Counted from the stretch's first letter, positions 1 to 10,940 are shown. The stretch: 64,000 bases of DNA from Dermanyssus gallinae (GCA_003439945.1 QVRM01002008.1:28501-92500), one strand, 5' to 3'. Numbers and translations: made by a program. The notes: generated by a model from the sequence alone, not told the origin.

Positions 1-282
1 CTCGTAGGATAGAACCACCCACCCCAGCATGTCGAAATGAATCGACTAGTAGGTGACGGGGAGCTTTGTCGAAGGCCCTGACGCAATCGATAAAGACGGC
101 GTACAAGTGACCCCGGGCACAGCCAACACCCGTTCAAATTCCGACTGGAGTACGTGGATCGCGTTCTGTGTAACTCGATCCTTCCTGAATCCGAATTGCT
201 CCGGAGGTAGGGCCTTCTCCCCAGTTGGAAGCGCCCTCAAGATAATCAACTTGCCGAAGATTTCTTGGAGACGGAGGAAGCT
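1..282 (-). pseudogene. Non-LTR reverse transcriptase fragment (cut by window edge)
   Basis: Read on the minus strand, this stretch keeps RT finger and palm signatures: LPPEQFGFRK followed by a segment resembling an FxDxxxAFDK motif (FIDCVRAFDKAPRHL) and then GVGGSIL. The motif A part sits in a different frame from the upstream part, so at least one frameshift is present. It is a different lineage from the R1-like copy that begins next to it on the other strand. The fragment continues beyond position 1, so its clade and 3' end cannot be judged. Family assignment rests on motif reading only. Confidence 0.6.
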
Positions 283-2575
283 ATCAGTGATCACACAGAT
301 GTATCTGTTTCACTATATGTGTCCCAGAGAGGTCCCTTATTCTTCTCCCTAGGAAGAGGTCGCGAATATAGAGGCTCGACGCAAAGATTCTACAAAATGA
401 GACAGATTGGGGCTGCAGACATTTGGGGGCAGAGGCAAATACCATCTCACCAGCATACTCTCCACAGAGTGCGAGAAAACTCCTGCCTTGCGTTAAATGC
501 TGAGAGAGATTAGAGCTGCCCGCAAGATATGCATATGGCTTAACAGGGTTTATACAAGAACATGCAGCTGATAAGCGGGAAGAAACTGACAAAATAACTC
601 CTAGAAGGGGGCGCCAGAGCTGAATGCCAACTGACGACTACAAGGCTGTTTGATTAAGACCCCGAGGAATAACTACTAAGGCTAAACCACGAGCAGTGGA
701 TGGAAGGAGCTTATAAACGCGGTGGAGAGCAACGTGTGGAGCTTGCCGTAACGGGTGATTGAGGCCAAGCTTTAAAGGCCTTCCCTAAAGCTCCCCCCAG
801 ATGTGCCGCAGGAGAGGGTAACGTGCGGCCATGGCTGGCAACGGCAAAGCGGCCGGTCTGGATAGAGTTTCCTTTGATGTAGCAACCTACTGGTCAAGAG
901 GTGGCCTACGATTTTCCAAGACCTCGCTTCTAAGTTTCTGCGAGAGGGAGGATTCTTACGGCTGTGGAAGAGGTCTAGCCTTGTTCTGATCCCAAAACCT
1001 TGGAGATCAGCTTACCGGCCCACATGCCTCATTTACACCATTAATGAGAAAAGATCCAGGACAATAATGCCCTATCACATGCCTATTACGGTTAACGGAA
1101 CGTGAGGACCAGAGTGGGGGCCCATAAGTTAATGTAATGGGTAAGTGAGGATACCATAACCAAAACCCTTCAAAACGGGGAGTCATGTTTCAGATTCCCT
1201 GAATGACAATAAAATTCAACAAATTAAGTTGGCAAATAGTTGTGGAAACGCTGGAGAAGGGCCTTCGTTCTACCTTTGTCGAATGATTTCGACCTACTTG
1301 AACGATAAAGGTCTGCTTGCAAGTGGGCAGAAGTACAAAATGACTGCCGGAGTTCCACTGGGCTTAATTTTAGGACCCGTGCTCCGGAACATAGCTTAAA
1401 AGGAGATGCTCCAGACCCGAAGTTTCCCTTATGGGGTGGAGACGTTGACGTTCACTGGCGACCTTGCACATGGTTATGACCAGAAGCGAGAGAACCTTAG
1501 AGACAGTTGCCCATGAGACCTTGCCAATATTGTCTGGATGGATAGAGTCCCACCACTAAGAGCTCGCGCGTGATAAGACAAAGGCGATGTAGCTAACAGG
1601 TAGAGGACCACCGGCATTGACCTCATGAAGGCGGGCCACCCGATAGAAATCAGAAAGAAGTACCTTGGGGTCATACTGATAAGGGTCTGACCGGTTAGAC
1701 ACACGTGAGTTACATGGCTGAGGAGACCCAACGGGTCCCCTAAACCTGGCGCGGATTATTAGGGTATGTGAGGTGGCTGAGAAAAAAAAGAAGCTGTTTT
1801 TTTGCAGCCCTGTCAATGAGGTTATATGCAGCCTCAGTCTCAGGGACATAGTACTGTGGATGGCGAAAAATAGGGGGGTACTAGGATCCGCCCAACGGGC
1901 GCTAGCAATTAGAGTGAGCTTTAGGTTCTAACCGAACACGGTCAGTTTCAAAGCCACATAAGGATTAAGAAGGCTATCAGAAACATTGGTGTTCTGCGTG
2001 ACTCTAGAGACGCAGATAATTTGGAGCGTACTGTTCTACGGTATGACCCTCTCAGAAATGCGAGGGACGCAGGCTCAACCGCCGTGAGGGGCCGACCCAT
2101 CAGGGATGGTAGTCGACCACATGACGACTTTGGCGGAGGAATGGAGAGAGGAACGAACTTGTTTGACACTATTTTGACACTCAGTGCAGCCAAGGAAACA
2201 GCCACTGCTAGACGCAAGAGGTTTGAGCGGGATCCTCGGAGAAGTGGTCGAGACAAGGAGCTGAGAGGGAAAGGTAGGGAAAGCAGCTGGACCCGCATAG
2301 TCTCAACCGTAAAAGGACGGTTTACGGAGTGGCATAATCCACTTATCCAATTGCAGGTAAACATGCAGGATTATAGGCAGGGATAAAGCTAAGTGACTGA
2401 CAGTAGCAGAGACATCTCTTTCACGGCTTTGGATAAATGCCTAAATAATATTGAGCCGGGGGGCGGAGGGACAAATTCATGTTTAATGAATTTGTAAGTC
2501 CCGCACTAGTCACACACGCTGCTCGCAACGGATGTGCATCAGGCGTTCCCGAGACCCCCTACAAAAATACCTTTC
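283..2575 (+). mobile_element. Decayed R1-like non-LTR retrotransposon
   Basis: This is a heavily mutated relative of the element at 30680-34913, in the opposite orientation. Parallels run in order: an endonuclease SDH segment near 283, the RT N-terminal stretch near 890-990, the Y-x-x-T-A-G-V-P region near 1340, the late RT/connection region at 1600-1900, and the C-terminal part at 2020-2300 that corresponds to the GRPI...SAEAW...FDAVLTLKTAKETARRE segment of the full copy. The 3' end (2476-2575) shares the 3' UTR found in other R1-like copies here and ends in a short A-rich tail. Stops and indels are everywhere, so it cannot encode a protein. This is an old insertion. Confidence 0.75.
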
Positions 2576-3271
2576 GATATGGCAACTAGAGATTAGAACA
2601 AATGAGTTGTTTTTGTCGAAGACCGGTACACAAGCAGGCCTTAATTTATAGCTTCGTCTCAGTACTTGGGGATAGCACAAATGTTATCAAATGATAAACT
2701 GAAAAGTCTCATTTGGCAGTTCGCTCTCTCCGCGTATGTAATAGGGTAAAAACTTAATTTATTTAAACGATTTAAATAACCAGTAATTGGACAGAGGTAA
2801 ATGACTGACGAATAGTTGTGGGCTCACCCCGACCTGCGAACCTCACCCGGACCTGAGCGTATAATGCAGAAAAATGAGATAAAAACGGTAAAAGCCGAGC
2901 TTGCATCTTGCAAACAAATGCGGCTGCCACCACCGGAACCGGAATGCATTTTTGTCTTTTACATAAAATACTTAAACGAACGCCATTCAGTGGTGTTCGT
3001 GTTTTTTCTTAAATATACATATGGCCTCTTCGTGACTAAGAATTAGTCCGCCTGATTGTTTTTAACCACTATTGTCAACAGCATGCAGTCCGAGCAGAGT
3101 AACTAAAATTAGTACCAAAAACGGTGACTGAAGATTGAGTAAGTTGCAATTTAGTCGGAAGATAAAAATTATTCAATTGCTGATTATGGCCCTTGGCAGG
3201 GTTTAGGCATGGAATGTGCAGAAAGAAGAAATTAGATAGCATTAAGTGCGGATTATGTTTCGTAAACAAAC
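2576..3271. other. No feature recognised
   Basis: AT-rich sequence with only short random open frames. No transposon motif, tRNA-like box or tandem repeat was recognised. Confidence 0.5.
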
Positions 3272-3427
3272 CTGAGCCGCTTTTGGATTCTTGAGCTCCG
3301 TCTTGTCATATAGGCACATTATGTTAGCAAGATCTTCCCGGATGTCAAGAAAAGTTAACCGTTGGTTGACTATCCGCCGGTGAAATTCGTTAGCGGTGAG
3401 GCGTACCTGTTCAGACATAAAATACTC
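3272..3427 (-). CDS. Candidate small host exon (start exon), unidentified
   Basis: The minus strand carries an ATG at 3418 and 49 codons ending exactly at a possible splice donor (CAG|GTTTGT, phase 0). A possible acceptor (GTGTTAG|GAG) lies 9 bases before the ATG. The peptide begins MSEQVRLTANEF and later reads IREDLANIMCLYDKTEL. It is well mixed in composition and does not look like a low-complexity or transposon product. If there is no splicing, the frame closes after 58 codons. I do not recognise the family. The surrounding 600 bases are AT-rich and lack transposon signatures. Existence of the exon is inference from splice-like borders and composition. Confidence 0.3.
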
Positions 3428-3850
3428 CTAACACAAATACGATCATTGGCGTTTAGTATTGTTCCTCACAAGAAATCCTATGTGTAGAATCAATGTTGTT
3501 AAACAAAATAAAATTATTTTTTAATTTATATTTAATTACAATTATTTTTTTCACTGCTTATAAACTCACATACTTTTAGCCACATTGAAATGAACGAACA
3601 GAATCACCACCTAGCCAACTATTAACCAAACTCAAACTCTTTTGTCTTTTGTGCACCGAGGCCGGGGCATGTTGAGATATCTAACGTTTTCGCAACATCG
3701 CTAAAAAAATCGTTCAACACCAAGAATATAACCTGCAACACCCCGGGCGATGACAATCAAGACTACGGCACTAGCCCCTACGCAATCTAGTACCACAGTC
3801 CAGATGCTGTTTCACAAGAATTGTTTTGTGCGTAAGCCACCGTAACTTGC
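3428..3850. other. No feature recognised
   Basis: AT-rich, no coding or repeat signal that I can support. Confidence 0.5.
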
Positions 3851-5314
3851 TAGTTACATAAAAAAAGATACAGCCACTCATTTATTGCCACATTACACAC
3901 AATATTATAATCAATCGTGTAAAGATTACAGGAATACATGCTCGTGGAATAACTGCGGAGACTTCCATCGACATTTGGGGTCTCGGATTATTATCAAGTG
4001 CACCCAGCAACTATACTTAATACTTAGTGAACTTCCCGTTAAGTCGGATAACCTCAAACATGCGATTTGGTATAGTATTGAACAAGTTTCGTATGACGTC
4101 CTGCGAGAGTTCGGCCCAAGCCTTCACAATTACTTCTTTTAGTTCTACCTGGTTTGAAAATTGTTTTTTATCGGTGTAAACCCTTTGGGAGAGCCAGCCC
4201 CACAGATTCTTGATAATATTAAGATCAGGCGAGACTGCAGGCCTGCGTAGGACCTCGATGTGACGTTGTTCGAACCTGCTTCCGATCATCCTGGCGGTGT
4301 GAATCGGGGCGTTATCGTTTTGAAAAACGAAGTCGGGCCCCTCATCAGCTCAAAATGCACCGATTGCTCTTCTAGTAGATCCCTATAGCGCGTCGAATTA
4401 ACACGACCGTCTAAAAACACAATCGACGACTTTGTATGATACCTGACAGCGACCGAGATCATCACCGGATCACCACCTGAGTGCCGCTGTGACAAAATTC
4501 GTTCTTCCTTGCGCGCGTCGTGGAAATATAAGTTAAATCCACTCGGTCCATCAAACTTGAACTTTTTTCATTCGAAAAGAGCACTTTGTGCCACTGGGTG
4601 GTCTACGATATCGTATCGTGGGCGAAGCCAAGAAGAGCTTTCTGATGCTCAGCGGTCAATCGTGTTTTTCTCTCTTGATTTTTTCTCGTCAGCCAAGATG
4701 TCTTCCTGAGGAGGTTTTGCACATTTTGCACGTTCAATTGCACACCAGCCGCCGCCGCAATTACCCTTGCCAAGAGTGCAGAGTTGGACGCTTTCTTCGT
4801 GCCAAAATGGCATTTGGACGCCCGGAACTTTTTTTTACGGCGTATTTTTCACCAAAATGCAGAAAATTGTTCACTACTTGGAGACAACGCCTTTATCGAC
4901 GGGAAATTTTGCGATTAGAGAGGTCCATATAAGTCTTGATTTGGGCCGTTTCGTCACTTGTGAGGCGCCAGCCCGAGAACCATCATTTTAATGCAGAAAA
5001 AACCGCTTGTAGGAGGTCTGCCTTTGTTTCCGCAGAGCCGTGAAACAAGCCCAAACGTCGTTATTAACCTCAATTCACTCGCTAAAACATCATTCTTGCT
5101 AGTGGTTGTATTATTTTTTCGCGATGTAGGTTTGTCAAATGCGGAGATCTGTGTTTCAAAGAAATACGAGTCCCAAATGTTGATGGAAGTCCGCTGTTAC
5201 TCCATAAACATGTATCACTATAGTCTTTACACGATTGGTTATAATAAATGCGTGTAATGTGGCACAAAAAACTTAAAAATAAAAAAGACGGCTGTATCTT
5301 TTTTTCGCGGACTG
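3851..5314 (-). mobile_element. Tc1-like transposon copy 1 with long inverted repeats
   Basis: The two ends are inverted copies: both hold AAAAAAAGATACAGCC close to the tip, followed by a shared stretch with the CCACATTACAC and CAATCGTGTAAAGA segments and the GACTTCCATCxACATTTGGG segment. The right tip reads CAGTCCGCG inward, followed outside by TA. The right inverted repeat reaches inward to about 5025 (roughly 290 bp). The left repeat has lost its inner part but the second copy at 53669-54998 retains it. The element carries a broken Tc1-type transposase on the minus strand. Long repeats of this size are unusual compared with short-ITR mariners. Confidence 0.8.
4017..4860 (-). pseudogene. 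Tc1-like transposase pseudogene (DDE class), catalytic residues altered
   Basis: A Tc1/mariner superfamily transposase would cut and paste the element by DDE chemistry. From N to C the minus strand shows a W-x-x-V-L-F-S-N-E-K-K-F block (normally FSDE), GGDPVMISV, a QNDNAPIHTA block containing the second catalytic Asp, and SPDLNIIKNLWGW, where the third catalytic residue is normally Glu (IENLW). The first Asp therefore reads Asn and the final Glu reads Lys. Frameshifts and a stop separate the blocks (4286-4495 and 4017-4289 are open pieces in different frames). The protein cannot be active. The C-terminal FNTIPNRMFEVI segment is typical of the family. Confidence 0.75.
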
Positions 5315-5649
5315 TATATGTGTGTGCATATACAGGTATATACATCACGACCATCTTTGGTCGTTGATGATGCCAGAAATTTTGGTCCTTGCGGGGTAGA
5401 ATTGGTGCGAGTACGCAGAGATCAGATCCGGACTCTGCCTGGTTGCCGCAGCCTTCAGGCCTATATCTAGGCAAAGATCGAAAAGGCTAAGGAGGTCAAG
5501 TTGAGTTACTTATCCACCTATTTCTACATTTCAATCAAAGCCTGTGCGAACTTCAAATCAAAGGCCGCGCAAAAGCTGCTCATGGTAAAGTGTGTGTTTC
5601 TGAACAAGCGGGAGTGGTTTATTCAAAATGTTTTACTTTTGATATGGCT
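5315..5649. other. No feature recognised
   Basis: Unassigned sequence between the Tc1-like element and dispersed repeat X. Confidence 0.4.
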
Positions 5650-6050
5650 GTCGAAAGAGCTTAGTTACTCGGCAAGCACGCAATGCAGCATTACAGCTTT
5701 GGTACTGAAATTATGCACAATTGGCTATTGCCCGAGGAAAGTCGCGTTTTGGGCGTAATGACAACATTTTACGGTTCTGCACGTGAAAGCTTCAACGTAA
5801 GATATAACATATCGACCTTTTGTGCCATTTTTAATCCGGCTATTTGCCTTTCGCCTAAGCTTGCGTTGCGTGTCATTCAGATTATGCAAAATTTTCCACC
5901 GAACACACTGGCATGATCGGTTCCTTCATGCGTTGGTTTCAACAAACGTAGAGTTTGCACAACTATATAGGGAAATAGCAGAACAACTACTTTCATAAAT
6001 TTCATCCTCACTCCCAAACAAGACGTATCCGCCCCTCCTCCCAAACCTTA
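5650..6050 (+). repeat. Dispersed repeat X, copy 1
   Basis: About 400 bases align collinearly with 45452-45900 in the same orientation. Shared blocks include AGTTACT-GGCAA near the start, TTTTACG-TT-TGCACGT, CCGAACACAC-GG-ATGATCGGTTCCTTCAT, CAAACGTAGA-TTTGCACAACT, and AAACAAGACGT-TCCGCCCC at the end. No coding motif or terminal inverted repeat was seen, so the class is unknown; a non-autonomous DNA element or a retrotransposed fragment are both possible. Confidence 0.65.
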
Positions 6051-6215
6051 AAAGAAGTATATGCTGTTATAGACCCTGTATATATATAGTGTGTGTTGCA
6101 ACTGTTTTGGAAACTCTAGACATCTCAGCATGCTGCCATGGGACCTACTAGCGGGAGAAAGAAGCAAGATATTTCTGGAGGAAAATCTGGATCTCACCAA
6201 AGCCAAAGGAAGCTG

Positions 6216-6348
6216 GACTAAAAATCTGATGTCGGACTAAAAGTCTGATATCGGACTAAGAGTCTGATATCAGACTAAACGTCTGATATCGTACTAATGG
6301 TCTGATATTGGACTAAAAGTCTGATATTGGACTAAAAGTCTGATATCG
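6216..6348 (+). repeat. 19-bp tandem repeat, seven units
   Basis: Seven consecutive 19-base units with consensus GACTAAAAGTCTGATATCG occupy 133 bases with no spacer. Units differ by up to about four bases. The first unit is R1-like coding sequence (the W-T-K-N-L-M-S-D region), so the array arose by expansion of element sequence at a deletion junction. Confidence 0.9.
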
Positions 6349-6684
6349 GACCTCAAGGAGGTGGTTAGCTATATGATGACCTCGAAGGAAGCGTGGAAGG
6401 AAGCGACGGACCTGTTCGACGCAATTTTGACGCTCAAGACGACCAAGGAAACCGCTAGGTAGGAGAGGTTCACGCGGCAGACTCGGGAGAGTGGTTGAGA
6501 CGAGAAGCCGGGGCAGGTGGGAGGGAAAGTGCAGCCAGGCCCTCAAGCTCTTGACGCATCCCTTCAGGACGGTGTATATTTGGTATACACTCTCTGTCTG
6601 GATGCATTTATATATATGCAGAAAGATCCTAGTGCACACGTTTGCGGGAGACAATTGTAGCTCCATTTGCATTCTTAATAAATC

Positions 6685-6687
<3 letters not shown>

Positions 6688-6771
<84 letters not shown>
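6688..6771. repeat. (TA)n microsatellite
   Basis: Nearly pure TA dinucleotides interrupted once by CGACCA, within the R1-like 3' UTR relic. Confidence 0.95.
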
Positions 6772-6774
<3 letters not shown>

Positions 6775-7238
6775 GAAAGATAGACGAAGACATATCTGAA
6801 TTAAGGAGAAATGGCAGGAACGCCTCTCCCATGGCTTCGGAGAAATGACAAGTATAACCGAGCGTGGGAGGGTGGGAAGGAACCCGGGTTTAGTGGGTTT
6901 GTGAGCCCCACACTAGTTACGCAGGCTGCTAGTGACGCATGTGCATTCTGCGTTCCCGAAACCTTCCAGAAAAAAAACACATCTCAACATGTCCGGCCTT
7001 CGGTGCCGTGAAGCTATGCGTCAGAGTATTGTATGTACGGAATGGATGGTCTATAATTAAAACAACCTCCCTAAAAACAAATTCATCGTATAGTAAAAGA
7101 GAGAAATACTTACACTCCCGCCGCCCGCGATTTTCGCGCGAGCCTATGACGGGAGTGCCCGCCAGCCCGAATAGACAGGCCAGCAGCTCCCCCACCCTCC
7201 CCCCTATCGAGGTTCGGAATGGAGGTACCACACTACTC

Positions 7239-7241
<3 letters not shown>

Positions 7242-7273
<32 letters not shown>
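7242..7273. repeat. (TA)n microsatellite
   Basis: 32 bases of alternating TA. Confidence 0.95.
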
Positions 7274-7275
<2 letters not shown>

Positions 7276-7606
7276 CGCATTGGATGTATTGATATGAGTA
7301 CTTACCAATGGCGTCATTAATAAGTGAGACGAATATTGAGGACTGCATTGTCTTAGAAACGTCCTTAGATTTTCCCGGGTCACGCTTACGAGTCTAAAAT
7401 CGTTTCATTGCACGAAGTTAGTAATTTTGAAAATATTACCTAATAGTTTAGTCTTCGGTAAGGCTAAGCATTTTATTGTTACGTAGAGGAAAATAAAATT
7501 AAGACGCGTGACAATAAAAGCTGCGTTTAATCCCTAGAATATAGGTAGATTCTATCGTAGTTACACGCAAAATGTTATGTCGGATAAGAAGAATAGAAAT
7601 TGCTAT

Positions 7607-7611
<5 letters not shown>

Positions 7612-7642
<31 letters not shown>
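7612..7642. repeat. (TA)n microsatellite
   Basis: About 31 bases of alternating TA. Confidence 0.95.
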
Positions 7643-7645
<3 letters not shown>

Positions 7646-9535
7646 CAGCATTCACGCACACAAATCAACACTAAATCAAACCGTGAAGGTGCCTGTACAC
7701 AGCCTAGCATCATATCCAAGGCAAATTTCCATCAGATGTATCTTCAATTGTACATAGCTCAAGTGCACGTGAACAAAACAATTCTAAGAAGATTCATTCA
7801 CATTAAGTATGTAGGGACTATGTAACGTTATGTAAAGGTATTTTTACCATAATATGTTTATATGCTTGCTTCATTGGATAGTATCACGAAAAGACAAAAA
7901 CTTCACACAACGGTGCTGACAGAACCTAGCTACCCAGCTGTTTTTGCTCGACGGCATTAGCAAGGAAAAAATCAACAAAATAACATAATTAAAAAGAATA
8001 AACGCAGAACAACGGCTTCATAGCACAACGTCTACCGAAACGATTACACAGAAGAAGCGTAACTAATAATTACTGCTATTAGTTGGCATGGTCATTGGCA
8101 GTTATAGTGCTCGCCCTCACTCTTGTCCCTATCTAGACACTCGTATATAACATGAATATATGATTGATACGCAGATAAATATGCAGATCATATTTGCGTA
8201 TAAACATACAAACAAAAGAACGGGTACACCGCTTCACTTACACACTGGGAAACTCCCGTAAAGTGGGGTAACGATACGAACAATAGAAAAAAAACTGTAT
8301 TTTCTATCCTATGTACTCTACTACTTTCGACAGCGTGCATGCACGAGACGTCTCTCGAGGCGTCGAGTGTATGTTTTCGCTGCAACGATGTGAACAGCAG
8401 TTGTAGTTGTAGGTATGGACGAGGTTCACGAAAACATATGCGCTTAGGCGCGTTTTTTGCGAGTTGGGTCCTGTCACATAGGCCGCATCGAGGGGCTAAT
8501 CATTAAAAGTTCGTAATAGCAATTACAATCAGAAGATAGGCAAAGCCGGTCTATCTAAGCAGGCTTAAGCGGGTTGTTGCTCATGCGTATATATGATCGT
8601 ACTCGAATACATATGCGCGCAGTTTTTTTTCGCTGGTACCGCGACCACTTGCTTACGCAATGTATCGACGTGCCTGTAAACAGCGGCACGCATTTCGTAG
8701 CATACATGACAGGTCGCTTTTGAAGGTTGTCTACGATTGCTCCACCTGCTCTCACAGCTTACTGAGTACGGCTAAACACAACCCCGTACAAAGTTTTTTT
8801 TTTGCTTAGTAATTTGGCCATAGCCAGAGTCCTCTATTGCATCGGCAGCGGTCTAATAAAGCAGAAGAACAAAAATGGAATGCCTATTCTGAAGCATCTG
8901 ACAACGTTTTCGGCACAATGAAATTGTGCCAGCCAACCAACCATACATGCTGAACCCTAATGAGAATAGCATTTCAAACTAGTTATTGGTAACAGAAAAA
9001 AATAACTAAACAAACCTGCACAGAATATTTCTGAGGTACAGTTCCGTACCTCCACGCTAAAAATCTTAACACTCTTAAGAGAGAGAGAGAGAGGTCCGAT
9101 GGTAAAGGGACCAACATCTCAAGCAATCAAAAAATAAATTAACACAAGACACAAATCGTCAACTACCTTTTGTGTTGTTTTTGTACGACGCTGAACGCTT
9201 GTCGCATACACCGCTTGAGTTTGAGGACTTTTTCTGCAAGAGAAATGTGATGGTTTCCAATTAATATGCGCAAAATCAATAATGTGCTGGCCTGCTAATG
9301 ATTGCTTAGCGTTAGTCATGCGCATGCCCAGAAAATTGTCACGCTCACATAGAGTACCGTTCCATTTTAATCACACATAGGCTATTATAGAGCGTTTTGA
9401 ATATATGTCTATGTTTTATACATGCGGACATGTTGAGATGACTAGTTTTTCCCTAACAGTTCTTTAAGCAGCATGCATGCTGAATCTCAACGGTATGGTT
9501 TCTTATCTATTCTTAATGAGCATCGTTCAAAAAAA
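7643..9535. other. No gene or mobile element recognised
   Basis: About 1.9 kb with only short random open frames and homopolymer runs. A short (GA)n run lies near 9078-9092. Nothing could be assigned. Confidence 0.5.
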
Positions 9536-9539
9536 AAAT

Positions 9540-9640
9540 TGATCAACAACAAGGATCGAACCGGCGATACCTCGGTAGATAGTACTAATAGTCATAACTA
9601 GCGCATTAGCCTTCTAGACCATGCCGCTGAGACAAACCTT
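9540..9640 (-). repeat. tRNA-like relic or SINE head
   Basis: On the minus strand an A-box-like stretch (CATGGTCTAGAAGGC) is followed about 50 bases later by a good B box (GGTTCGATCC) and then a run of ten T bases, the form of a Pol III transcription unit. The bases flanking the T loop do not pair into a proper T stem and I cannot fold an acceptor stem, so it is unlikely to be a working tRNA gene. A decayed tRNA or tRNA-derived SINE is the best reading. Confidence 0.4.
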
Positions 9641-9649
9641 CTGGACCCT

Positions 9650-10030
9650 CCCAGCAACAAAGGGACTCTCGCCGCTACCATATGCGAGCTGACTTCCTCA
9701 ATTGTCACAAGGTCAAAAATGGCATCTTCGTATGGACTGCGGAGTTTGCAGATGTGATGCTCTTTATTACACATTAGTTAGTTAGTAGTGCCTGCATGTC
9801 TGCTTTTAGTAGTTATCTACCTCGATAGTTACAGTATCTATCTAACCCAGCTGTTATTCAGCTACCTACTGTCAATTCGCGTTAAAGTCCGCCTCACTTA
9901 GCTATTCTCCCATCGTATCTCGTAGTATATGTTGTCATCCATAACTCTGCTATTCGTTACTTCAGGTACTTTCCACTTTTCCTTGTTATTTGTATCACCT
10001 CTATGCCCGATTAGTGATTATGATCTAATC
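9650..10030. other. No feature recognised
   Basis: Unassigned sequence; no coding or repeat signal. Confidence 0.4.
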
Positions 10031-10282
10031 GATCACAGATGAGTCTAATTAGGTAACCACCTCTACCTTGCGATGAATTCTAGTTACTCTCCAACTCGAT
10101 CACAGATGCGTCTAATTAGTACCACCTCTACCTTGCGATTAATTCTAGTTACTCTCCAACTCGATCAATGGTGAGTCTAGTTATTAGCACTTCTATCTAC
10201 GATTAGCTCTAGTCACTATCGAACTCGCTCAATGATATGAGCCTATGAGTTATCCGGCCGCCTCGTATCTACGATTGGTGGT
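10031..10282 (+). repeat. Tandem repeat of about 65 bp, 3.5 units
   Basis: Units start at 10031, 10098, 10163 and 10227. Each opens with GATCACAGATG or GATCAATG-TG, then GTCTAATTAG, CACCTCTACCTTGCGAT, AATTCTAGTTACTCTCCAACTC. Units one and two are very close; three and four are progressively diverged. Confidence 0.85.
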
Positions 10283-10385
10283 GTTTGTTGAGATTCAGCC
10301 AGCCAGCTATCTGTCTATCATTCTATCTATCTATGTAGCAGTTCATTCTAGAAGGGCAGTTAGCGCCAGCCGAGTGCTGCTTTAC

Positions 10386-10590
10386 CATGGATCGCCTGGT
10401 TAGGGGCGTATGGGTGGCCGTCGCTAATGATTCGGACGAACCTCGAACTGCCCAACGATGTGCCGGAGTCGGGACTGCCCACCTCGGGCGTCACGACGTC
10501 GAAGCTGTGCGGGTCTGTAGGCCGGTTTGTGTGTAGCGGGTCGCAGTGAAGCGACGCCCGATCAGCACTCATCGGGGAAGACTCACTGTC
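10386..10590 (-). CDS. Candidate host exon, unidentified protein
   Basis: A 205-base minus-strand block is bounded by an acceptor with a pyrimidine-rich lead (TTTTTTTTGGCTTTCACTGTG then CACGAG|GAC) and a donor (CATG|GTAAAG). Between them a single frame of 68 codons stays open, starting DSESSPMSADRASL and including SFDVVTPEVGSPDSGTSLG and RFVRIISDGHPY. The block is clearly more GC-rich than its flanks. The peptide is Ser/Asp/Pro-rich in its first half and shows no transposon motif. It could be an internal exon of a cytoplasmic or regulatory protein, but I do not recognise the family. The frame also contains an ATG at 10572, so a first exon is possible. Confidence 0.45.
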
Positions 10591-10856
10591 CTCGTGGCAC
10601 AGTGAAAGCCAAAAAAAACGTGGGCAGGCTAGAAAAGGGCAGCGTTTGTCCTGTCCAGTCCTCAGCGCCCTCAGTTCTCGACTACTAATACACTAACTAC
10701 ATCGTTCAATTGCGACGATGATGATGATGCCTTGATGGTCGTCGTCTCAGCAAAAAGATCGGCAGATCAGACTGTTCCGATCCGGCAACACGAAGGGTCA
10801 CACGGCCACACAAAGGGTCAACACCGAAATATCATGAATCTGATTCGATTGATCGT

Positions 10857-10940
10857 TGTTTCTGTTGTTGTTGTGGTTGTTGCTGTTGTTGTTGCTGTTG
10901 CTGCTGCTGTTGTTGCTGTTGCTGCTGCTGTGGTTGTTGT
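10857..10940. repeat. (GTT/GCT)n trinucleotide tract
   Basis: Run of GTT, GCT and GTG triplets (CAA/CAG/CAC on the other strand). Open in several frames because it lacks stops; no evidence that it is translated. Confidence 0.9.

Larger units (their letters stand above)
6128..6990 (+). mobile_element. R1-like retrotransposon relic with internal deletions and a tandem array
   Basis: The segment begins with the equivalent of MLPWDLL-ERSK-LDLTKA from the C-terminal region of the R1-like ORF2, jumps to GSWTKNL, enters a 19-bp tandem array, and resumes at the KEVV...MMTS-EAW-EATDLFDA region. It then runs into the shared R1-like 3' UTR (CACACTAGTTACGCAGGCTGC) and a short A tail near 6970-6980. Two coding segments present in the full copy are missing around the array. 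A (TA)n tract sits inside the 3' UTR. Non-coding relic. Confidence 0.75.

Noticed and set aside
9540..9640. Functional tRNA gene
   Set aside because: B box and T-run are good but the T stem and acceptor stem do not pair; called tRNA-like relic instead.
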